20,651 nt of DNA, from assembly GCA_036556325.1 (NCBI GenBank), contig DATBJR010000118.1:1-20651 (forward strand), read 5' to 3'. Below the pieces are notes generated by a model. It had not been told where the DNA came from. It was given only the letters and a program-made list of their open reading frames with translations, and did not search any database. This DNA is from DASSCW01 sp036556325 (GTDB taxonomy: Bacteria; Chloroflexota; Limnocylindria; QHBO01). Below, piece after piece: positions 13,731 through 19,880 of the stretch (position 1 is the first letter of the stretch; the number at the start of each line of letters is the position of its first letter). The translations under genes and the position numbers were made by a program.

Positions 13731-15695
13731 ATGTTGGAGCCACGCGATCCCGAGGTCAGCGTCGAGACCACGCAGGGCGATCGCCCGCGGGCCTCGGCCG
13801 GGGATCGCCTCCTGATCGGGCTGGCCGTGCTCGCGCTGGCGGGCGGCGCGCTCATTGCCCTCAGCAAGATCCTCCCCAGCCCAGAGGCGGTTGCGTCCGC
13901 GAGCCCGAGAACCAGCGCCTCGCCGAGCGTCGCCGTATCCCCGAGCGATGGCGCGCTGCCGCTGCGCACGCTGCGGCTCTCCGGCGACTCGCCACCGGTC
14001 GCCGCACCGGCATTCGGCGGACAGGGGGGATGGGCGCGTGCCCTGCAACGGGTCAGGGTCCTCGAGGGCCGAGGGCGATCCGCGAACGAGGTTGGCGTCC
14101 TTCAGCCCGGAGATGCGATGTACGTCGCGCGACACGACGAGCGGCTGGCCTCACGGTGGCTGGAGGTGATCGCTCCGCTGCATGGTTGGATCGATACCGA
14201 GACGCCAGGTGGCCCGAGGATTCGGCGCTTTGCGACGCACCGCCTCGACCGGCGCATCGTCCCCGACGCCGTGTTCGCCGGAGCGCGTGGCGAGTTCGTC
14301 TTCGGTGGCATGGACAGCTACGCCCTGACGTACGTCCTCGGCGCGACCAGCGGCGGCCAGGCCTGGGAGCGAACCGATCCGCCACGCGGCACCGAGTTCG
14401 TGCGCGCCGCGTACGGCCCGCACCGGTGGGTCGCCCTGACGATCAGCAATTTGACGACCGGGATGCGGGCGTGGGCCTGGCAGTCGGACGACGGCCTGGG
14501 ATGGGCGTCACTCGGCGATCTCTCCAGCCTGATACCGCAGGACGGACTGGGGGACATCGACCTCGCCGGGTCGTCGCGAGGCTACGTCATGAGCCCGTTC
14601 CACTCGGGCGGCGGCCGCACCCCGCCCCGCGTGCTGTTCTCCGCCGACGGAGTCACGTGGTCTGAGCGCGCGACGCCCATCGGCCCGGATCGGGTGGTCG
14701 CGTCCGAGGTGGGGTTCTACGGCTACTCGACCAACGCCTCCGAACGGCCGGTTGCCGCGTTCTCGCCCGATGGCGACCGGTGGGACGCGGTCGATACGAG
14801 CGAGATGGCCGGCCTCATAGGTGTCGCGGCCACCACGGACGGATTCGTGGCGCTGGATCGGGTCGGCGGCCTGGTCCGGGCCTGGACTGCCCGCGTGGAG
14901 CAGGGACGCCTCGCCTGGCGGCGCGATCCATTGGCCTCCGAAGCGTTCGCCGGCAGCGTCTTGACGTCGCTCAGTGGTGGGACGGCGGCCATCGCCACGG
15001 GCTGGGCGCGTGACAGCGAGACGCCACTGTGGTGGAGCCTGGGTCCGGCCGGATGGCAGCGCCATGAGCTGCCGCCCTCATTCGGCGGACTGCCACGCGT
15101 CGCCGCCGCCTCGACCGACGGGTATGTCATCGTCGGGACGGGTGCCGGGAGCCTGCACCAGAACCCGATCCTGTGGAAGTCGACGGGTTCGTCAGAGCTC
15201 CAGCCGGAACGCCGGCCGTTCCTGGGCGGTGGGGCGTCGCTCGGCCCGGCATCCTGCGCTCACTACTCCGGCGACCTGCTCGACATGATGATGAACTCGG
15301 GATTGGCCTACGCCGAGTGCCGCGGCAACGCACCCATCGCCTTCCGCGGGTATGTCGTCCTCTGCCAGGGATGCGGGCCCGTCACGCCGGCCGAGCCGAA
15401 CCAGGCGTCCTGGCTCGCGCAGCCCGACCCGCGGCGCACCCTGCGCCTCGCCCCCATCCACACCAGCGACCTCGGTTCGCTGGAGACCGTCCTCGCCCCG
15501 GGAATCGCGGTGCGCTCCGCCTGGGCGAACCAATGGGTCAACGTGGTCGGGCATTTCGACGACCCTGCCGCCGAATCGTGCCGGATCGCTCCGGCCACCT
15601 TCGACGAGGTCGGCTACCCGGGCCGGGACGAGATCATTCGCGAGTGCCGGGCCAGGTTCGTGGTGACCGAGGTGCGGCTCGATCCGCAGCCATAG
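13731..15695 (+). CDS. Membrane-anchored protein with SH3-like and sialidase-like propeller regions
   Basis: The 654-residue protein has a hydrophilic N-terminus, one membrane helix at 27-47 and a Ser/Pro/Ala-rich linker (50-75), so most of it should lie outside the membrane. Residues 107-156 resemble a bacterial SH3 domain (VGVLQPGDAMYV, WLEVIAPLHGWI). Residues about 180-485 look like a beta-propeller, with three S-x-D-G-x-x-W repeats at 252-258, 304-310 and 345-351 that recall Asp-box blades. The C-terminal 150 residues contain six cysteines (509, 530, 545, 548, 617, 639) and VNVVGHFDDPAAESCR. No catalytic sialidase residues can be assigned, so binding rather than hydrolysis is likelier. 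ATG 13731 is preferred because upstream in-frame sequence is antisense to the amidohydrolase. Confidence 0.82.
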   Translation: MLEPRDPEVSVETTQGDRPRASAGDRLLIGLAVLALAGGALIALSKILPSPEAVASASPRTSASPSVAVSPSDGALPLRTLRLSGDSPPVAAPAFGGQGGWARALQRVRVLEGRGRSANEVGVLQPGDAMYVARHDERLASRWLEVIAPLHGWIDTETPGGPRIRRFATHRLDRRIVPDAVFAGARGEFVFGGMDSYALTYVLGATSGGQAWERTDPPRGTEFVRAAYGPHRWVALTISNLTTGMRAWAWQSDDGLGWASLGDLSSLIPQDGLGDIDLAGSSRGYVMSPFHSGGGRTPPRVLFSADGVTWSERATPIGPDRVVASEVGFYGYSTNASERPVAAFSPDGDRWDAVDTSEMAGLIGVAATTDGFVALDRVGGLVRAWTARVEQGRLAWRRDPLASEAFAGSVLTSLSGGTAAIATGWARDSETPLWWSLGPAGWQRHELPPSFGGLPRVAAASTDGYVIVGTGAGSLHQNPILWKSTGSSELQPERRPFLGGGASLGPASCAHYSGDLLDMMMNSGLAYAECRGNAPIAFRGYVVLCQGCGPVTPAEPNQASWLAQPDPRRTLRLAPIHTSDLGSLETVLAPGIAVRSAWANQWVNVVGHFDDPAAESCRIAPATFDEVGYPGRDEIIRECRARFVVTEVRLDPQP

Positions 15696-15706
15696 CGGCA
15701 TGCGAA

Positions 15707-15732
15707 GAGCCCGACGATCGCTCGTCGGGCTC
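15707..15732. terminator. Perfect 11-bp hairpin terminator candidate
   Basis: GAGCCCGACGA (15707-15717) and TCGTCGGGCTC (15722-15732) pair perfectly around a TCGC loop. It begins eleven bases after the stop at 15695 and lies between convergent genes. There is no T-run on the plus strand. Confidence 0.65.
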
Positions 15733-15781
15733 GTCGGTCGCGGGTCGGGCGGCCGTCACGGCCGCACCGGCTCGTGAAAGT

Positions 15782-16114
15782 CTAGCGGCGCGTGCTGAAA
15801 CAGTCGCTGCAGTACACCGGCTTTGAGCCGGTGGGGCGGAACGGCACGCGGGCCTGCCCGCCACAGCTGTCGCAGGTGGCAGTGAACATCTCGCGCTGGC
15901 CGTAGCCGCCGCCGGAGTAGCTCCCGCCGCCGGCGTAGCTGCCGCCGGAATCGCCGCGGGCCGCCTTGCGGACGGCGCGGCAGGTGGGGCAGCGGCGCGG
16001 CTCGCTGAACTGGCGCTCCGCGTAGAACTGCTGATCCTGGGCGCTGTGCGTGAACTGCTGGCCGCAGTCGGCGCACTCCAGGGTCTTATCGGTGAAGGAA
16101 GTGGATGCGTACAA
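15782..16114 (-). CDS. Double zinc-ribbon protein (zf-trcl plus CxxC-x17-CxxC)
   Basis: The 110-residue protein has two four-cysteine modules. The first is Cys14-x2-Cys17 and Cys42-x2-Cys45, within DKTLECADCGQQF and QQFYAERQFSEPRRCPTC, typical of the zf-trcl ribbon (PF13451). A basic stretch and a Gly/Ser/Tyr-rich linker (55-72) lead to Cys81-x2-Cys84-x17-Cys102-x2-Cys105, the CxxC-x17-CxxC domain with VPFRPTGSKPVYC. The role of the family is unknown; nucleic-acid or protein binding is likely by analogy with other zinc ribbons. The start is TTG 16114: AGGAG (16126-16122 on this strand) is seven bases upstream and the zf-trcl module begins right after it. Longer frames cross the divergent promoter region. 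Confidence 0.88.
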   Translation of the reverse strand: MYASTSFTDKTLECADCGQQFTHSAQDQQFYAERQFSEPRRCPTCRAVRKAARGDSGGSYAGGGSYSGGGYGQREMFTATCDSCGGQARVPFRPTGSKPVYCSDCFSTRR

Positions 16115-16121
16115 GGAAAAA

Positions 16122-16126
16122 CTCCT
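16122..16126 (-). promoter_or_regulatory. Ribosome-binding site that fixes a TTG start
   Basis: AGGAG on the minus strand is followed by TTTTTCC and TTG at 16114. It gives ideal spacing and decides the start of the zinc-ribbon gene, which has no ATG or GTG near the domain boundary. Confidence 0.65.
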
Positions 16127-16271
16127 GCTCGAGCGGCCTTGGGCGAACCCGTCTCGCCGAAAAAGCCGTGAGAAGGAGCCGTGCGGTGCCGCCATATGTG
16201 CCCCGGGCGGGGCGTTTGACCCATCGAGGGTACCACAGGGCCGCTCCCATGTGTTTCCCATGGTCGGCAGA

Positions 16272-16277
16272 TACTGT
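16272..16277 (+). promoter_or_regulatory. Putative -10 element for the two-component operon
   Basis: TACTGT ends seven bases before ATG 16285, and no Shine-Dalgarno sequence lies between. It is in the 170-base gap divergent from the zinc-ribbon gene. No good -35 is apparent. Confidence 0.4.
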
Positions 16278-16284
16278 ATGGACC

Positions 16285-16959
16285 ATGCACCTGCTCGTTG
16301 TTGAGGACGACCCGCGCCTCGGCCGTCTGCTGGTCCGCATGCTGTCCGACGAGCGCCACCTCGTGGAGCTGACCGCATCGGGCCAGGAGGCGCTGGAGAT
16401 CGCCGAGGCGGGGAGCGGGATCGATGCGATGATCCTGGACATCGGCCTGCCGGACCTGCCCGGGACCGATGTGGCCCGGCGCCTGCGCTCCGGCGGCTCG
16501 GGGCTGCCGATTCTGATGCTGACCGCCCGGGACGCCGTCGAGGACCGGGTCAGGGGGCTGGACGCCGGAGCCGATGACTACCTGGTCAAGCCCTTCGCTT
16601 TCGCCGAGCTGTCCGCCCGGCTGCGGGCGCTTGATCGGCGTCGCGCGCGGGAGGCGCGCAACGGGGTCCGGCTCGAAAACGGGCCGATCGCCCTGGACGA
16701 AGTGCGGCGCCTGGTGACCGTGGGGGGCGAGCCGGTCGACCTGAGCCCGCGCGAGTTCAGCCTGCTCGAGTGCCTGCTCCGCCATCCCGGCCAGGTGCTC
16801 AACCGGGACCAGCTGCTCGATTACGCGTGGCCATACGGCGACATCCTGACCCACAACACGGTCGACACCTACGTCCACTACCTGCGCGACAAGCTTGGCG
16901 CGGCCAGCGACCGGATCAGGACGGTGCGCGGCGTCGGCTACCGCATGGCGGAGGCGTGA
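16285..16959 (+). CDS. OmpR/PhoB-family response regulator
   Basis: The 224-residue protein has an N-terminal receiver domain with the acidic pocket Glu7-Asp8-Asp9, phospho-acceptor Asp52 in LDIGLPDLPG, switch residue Thr80 and Lys102 in VKPF. Its C-terminal winged helix (from about 128) contains DLSPREFSLLECLLRHPGQV, then HNTVDTYVHYLRDKLG and IRTVRGVGYRM, the recognition helix and wing of the OmpR class. It should bind direct repeats in target promoters when phosphorylated. The stop codon overlaps the GTG start of the histidine kinase, so the two are translationally coupled. No target promoter is obvious in the window. Confidence 0.97.
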   Translation: MHLLVVEDDPRLGRLLVRMLSDERHLVELTASGQEALEIAEAGSGIDAMILDIGLPDLPGTDVARRLRSGGSGLPILMLTARDAVEDRVRGLDAGADDYLVKPFAFAELSARLRALDRRRAREARNGVRLENGPIALDEVRRLVTVGGEPVDLSPREFSLLECLLRHPGQVLNRDQLLDYAWPYGDILTHNTVDTYVHYLRDKLGAASDRIRTVRGVGYRMAEA

Positions 16960-18251
16960 CGGCTCCCAGGACGATGCAGCCCGGGGACGCGCGGCTGCTT
17001 CGGCGCGTGCGGTGGCGGCTGGTGCTGTGGAGCGCCGGCTCGACCCTGGTCCTCCTGCTGGTGCTCGGCGGCCTCCTCTACCTATCCGTCCAATCGTCGC
17101 TGGCCGCTGCCAGCCAGGGCCAGCTGCAGCAGCAGGCCAATGACGTGAGTCGCTTCCTGCAGCGCCTGCCGCCCGGTGGCCTTCACCAGCCACGCGAGCA
17201 CGAGCCGGATGACCCGCCCATCGGCTCGCCACAGTTCGGCGGGCCGGGGTCGGGCACCATCACGCTGGTGGTGGACGAGGCCGGCCGCTTCGCCGCTGGC
17301 GATCCGCAGGACAGCACCGATCTCCCTGTCGCCGATGGCGTCCAGGCGGCGCTGGCGGGTGCGACCGACGTGCGGCTGGCGACGGTAGGCGGCGACCCGG
17401 TCCGCGTCCTCACCCAGCCCGCCGAGGTGCAGGGCGAGCGGGTAGCGGTCCAGGTCATCGCCAATCGCACCGACGAGCAGCGGACACTTACCACACTGCT
17501 GCTCGTCCTCGTCTTCGGCGGGCTGGCGGCGCTGGCGCTGGCCGCACTGGTCGGCTTCGTCTACGCCGGCAACGCCCTGGTGCCCATCCGCGAGTCGCTG
17601 CGACGCCAACGCGAGTTCGCGGCCGACGCCTCCCACGAGCTGCGGACGCCGCTGACCATCGTCCGCGGCAACGTGGAGCGGTTGCGCCGCGGCCCGGACG
17701 CCGAGGCGCTGAACGACATCGAGGCTGAGGTCGACCATCTCACGGGCCTCGTGGAGGACCTGCTGCTGCTGGCGCGCAGCGACTCCGGCGCGGTCGAGCT
17801 TCGGCACGATCCCGTGGACCTCGCCGACGTCGCCGGCGAGGCGCTGCAGCGGCTGCGCGGCCTGGCCGATGCGCGCAACGTCCGTCTGAGCCTGGATGCG
17901 GCGCCAGCCGGCGTGACCGGTGACGCCGATCGGCTGCGCCAGCTGATCGCGATCCTGGTCGACAACGCCATCCGCCACTCCCCGGTGGGCGGCACTGTCC
18001 ACGTCGCCATCTCCACCACCGGTCATCCCACGATCCGGGTCGACGACGAGGGCAAGGGCATCGCCCAGGGGGACCTGCCCAACGTGTTCGACCGGTTCTG
18101 GCGAGCAGCCGATGCCCCGTCCGGTGGCACCGGCCTGGGCCTGGCGATCGCCGCCTGGATCGCCGAGCACCACGGCGGCGCCATCCGTGCCCTCAACCGG
18201 GCCGAGGGTGGCGCCCGCTTCGAGGTGCAGCTGCCGCCGGCCAGGGCCTGA
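16956..18251 (+). CDS. Membrane sensor histidine kinase
   Basis: The 431-residue kinase has two membrane helices (about 22-46 and 178-204) enclosing an extracytoplasmic domain of some 130 residues. That domain is rich in Pro, His and acidic residues at 72-92. Right after helix 2 a short linker leads into the phosphorylation site: His227 in FAADASHELRTPL. The ATPase domain shows the N box (Asn337 in LVDNAIRHSP), G1 (VDDEGKGIA, 362-370), the F box (NVFDRFWRA) and G2 (GGTGLGLAIA, 390-399). The linker is shorter than a full HAMP domain. The GTG start at 16956 overlaps the regulator stop by four bases (GTGA); ATG 16974 is an alternative. The stimulus is unknown. Confidence 0.95.
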   Translation: MTAPRTMQPGDARLLRRVRWRLVLWSAGSTLVLLLVLGGLLYLSVQSSLAAASQGQLQQQANDVSRFLQRLPPGGLHQPREHEPDDPPIGSPQFGGPGSGTITLVVDEAGRFAAGDPQDSTDLPVADGVQAALAGATDVRLATVGGDPVRVLTQPAEVQGERVAVQVIANRTDEQRTLTTLLLVLVFGGLAALALAALVGFVYAGNALVPIRESLRRQREFAADASHELRTPLTIVRGNVERLRRGPDAEALNDIEAEVDHLTGLVEDLLLLARSDSGAVELRHDPVDLADVAGEALQRLRGLADARNVRLSLDAAPAGVTGDADRLRQLIAILVDNAIRHSPVGGTVHVAISTTGHPTIRVDDEGKGIAQGDLPNVFDRFWRAADAPSGGTGLGLAIAAWIAEHHGGAIRALNRAEGGARFEVQLPPARA

Positions 18252-18270
18252 GCGCAGCGGGGCACGAAAA

Positions 18271-18296
18271 CGGGCGCCACCCGGAGGTGGCGCCCG
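18271..18296. terminator. Bidirectional rho-independent terminator
   Basis: CGGGCGCCACC (18271-18281) and GGTGGCGCCCG (18286-18296) form a perfect 11-bp stem with a CGGA tetraloop. On the minus strand the stem is followed by TTTTCG, so it fits an intrinsic terminator for the small Ser/Gly-rich gene. It also lies 19 bases after the kinase stop. Confidence 0.75.
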
Positions 18297-18311
18297 CGTG
18301 GCCGGAGTTCG

Positions 18312-18608
18312 TCAGGACGAGCTCGAGCTGTCGCTCGATCCGCTGCCGGAGCTCGACCCGTTGCTCGAGCGGTCGGGGCAGACATGATCGCCGGTCGACC
18401 CCGAGCCCGATCCGCTGCCATCATCGCTGGCCGTTGGTGCGCCGCTGCTGCTCGGCTGCGGGCTGGCGGCCAGGACGCCCATCGCGCCGACGCCGGTGAG
18501 CACGCCGGCGATGGCCAGGCCCGCGATCAACGTGCGCGGGCCGGACGGCCTGCGCGGCGGCGGCTGCTCTGTGGGCGCCATCGGCTCCAGGGGTTCATTC
18601 GAGTCCAT
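18312..18608 (-). CDS. Small membrane protein with Ser/Gly-rich tail
   Basis: The 98-residue product has a Pro-rich N-terminus, a hydrophobic helix at about 26-48, and an outer tail that is almost all Ser, Gly and Asp. A single Cys lies in GDHVCPDR (73-80). The start is supported by AGGAGAG placed six bases before ATG 18608 on the minus strand, and the end by the adjacent terminator. A basic RTL flank before the helix and the tail composition suggest a single-pass protein with its tail outside the cell. I do not recognise a family. The tail is low-complexity, so homology searches would be unreliable there. It converges with the histidine kinase, and a functional link with it is only a possibility. 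Confidence 0.7.
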   Translation of the reverse strand: MDSNEPLEPMAPTEQPPPRRPSGPRTLIAGLAIAGVLTGVGAMGVLAASPQPSSSGAPTASDDGSGSGSGSTGDHVCPDRSSNGSSSGSGSSDSSSSS

Positions 18609-18701
18609 GGGAACTCTCCTCGTATCTGGCTGGGCGGTGCGTTTCGACGTACCGACTCTCGCCCCGACGGCTGGGAGGGTCCTGAGAGCGAGGGGCGGAA
18701 T

Positions 18702-19607
18702 TCAGCCGGGAGTGGCCGTGGCCGCCGCGCCGGCGGGGACCGCCTCCGTTGCCGGCGCACCGGATCGGCAGCGCTCGAGCGCGGCGGCCGCCACCTCCAG
18801 CTGCTGCGCGTCCGGCTCCGCGGTCGTCAGCCGCTGGGTGAAGAGCCCGAAGCGGTTCAGGGCGAAGCCCAGCCCGCGCCGGCGCGAGCCCCAGCGCAGG
18901 AGCTCGTACGCAATGGCAGCGGTGACTGGCACGAAGCCGATGCGCAGCGCCAGGTCGGGCAGCGGTCCAAGGCGCGGGACGGCGGCCAGCAACAGAGTGT
19001 CGACCGCGGCCAGGATCACCAGGAAACCGGTGCCGCACCGCGGGTGGGCGGGGCTGAAGCGCGAAAGGTTGGCCGGGATCAGCGGCAGGCCCGCCTCGGC
19101 GCAGGCGATGGCCATGTGCTCGGCGCCGTGGTAGCTGAAGATGCGCCGATAGCGCGGCATCCGCGTCACGCCCACCACGTACAGCGCCAGGAACGCGCCC
19201 TTCACCAGCCCCTCCGACAGCCGCTGGCCGAGCGTCGGCTCGATGGCCGGCTCACGCCCGGTGAGCAGCAGCGGCAGAGCCGAGAAGACGAACAGCCCAA
19301 TGACCACCGAGACCGCCACCAGGGCGATCGTGGTCAGCACGGACATCGGACGGATCTCGCCCGTGTCGGCGAGCATCGAGGAGTCGCTCAGGGCACGCAT
19401 CCCAAGGCGCAGCTGAACCCCCAGCGCGTGCAGCCCGCGGAAGAACGGCGCGCGCCACAGGCCGTGCGGAGGGCTCAGCTCACCGTGGTAGGCCCGGATC
19501 TCACCGGTGGGCGTGCGCAGGGCGACGGCCCAGCGTTGGCCGCTCCGGATCAGGACACCCTCGACCAGGGCCTGTCCACCGTAGGTTGGGGCCGCCTGGC
19601 TCGTCAC
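18702..19607 (-). CDS. DUF1385 (YqhQ-like) membrane protein
   Basis: The 301-residue protein matches DUF1385. It opens with YGGQALVEGVLIRSG, as family members do, and has hydrophobic helices near VLTTIALVAVSVVIGLFVF and in the middle. It carries the conserved YHGAEHMAIACAEAG block and HPRCGTGFLVILAAVD, followed by two more helices. The biochemical role of the family is unknown. The start is uncertain: GTG 19607 puts the conserved block close to the N-terminus. An ATG at 19706 would add 33 Arg-rich residues encoded by codons (CGA, AGG, GCA, GGA) unlike the rest of the gene. It is divergent from the radical SAM gene and 93 bases downstream of the Ser/Gly-rich gene on the same strand. Confidence 0.88.
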   Translation of the reverse strand: MTSQAAPTYGGQALVEGVLIRSGQRWAVALRTPTGEIRAYHGELSPPHGLWRAPFFRGLHALGVQLRLGMRALSDSSMLADTGEIRPMSVLTTIALVAVSVVIGLFVFSALPLLLTGREPAIEPTLGQRLSEGLVKGAFLALYVVGVTRMPRYRRIFSYHGAEHMAIACAEAGLPLIPANLSRFSPAHPRCGTGFLVILAAVDTLLLAAVPRLGPLPDLALRIGFVPVTAAIAYELLRWGSRRRGLGFALNRFGLFTQRLTTAEPDAQQLEVAAAALERCRSGAPATEAVPAGAAATATPG

Positions 19608-19844
19608 GGCTGCTCGGGATCCCCCTGCTCGGCTGCGACGCACCCTGCGCCGCCTGGTCGATGCTGCCACCGCCCTCCGGGTTCGCCCATGGCCGATTCG
19701 GGCCATGCCGCGTGACCCACGGTGGTGTCGCGTACGGTAGCAGCCGCCGGCACTGAAGCGTCGCGTATCGTGCGCCGATGCTCGACGCGCTGGGCGCCGG
19801 CGTGCTGGGTGCGCGGTCCTCTTCGGCGTTCAGGCCCTCATCGC

Positions 19845-19874
19845 TTGATCAGAATAGAACAGGCGTTCTATCAT
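19845..19874 (+). promoter_or_regulatory. Promoter with embedded LexA-like operator
   Basis: TTGATC (19845-19850) and TATCAT (19869-19874) form a sigma70-like promoter with an 18-base spacer. Inside it is a perfect inverted repeat: ATAGAAC (19854-19860), AGGC, GTTCTAT (19865-19871). The core GAAC-N4-GTTC is the Gram-positive/actinobacterial SOS-box core. The -10 box ends six bases before ATG 19881, so transcription would start on the start codon. A repressor bound here would block RNA polymerase. Binding by LexA is inference; the sequence match is direct. Confidence 0.6.
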
Positions 19875-19880
19875 GCCCGG

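Noticed and set aside
13731..15695. Catalytic sialidase
   Set aside because: Blade motifs resemble Asp boxes, but the arginine triad and nucleophile of sialidases cannot be located, so only a propeller-like call is made.
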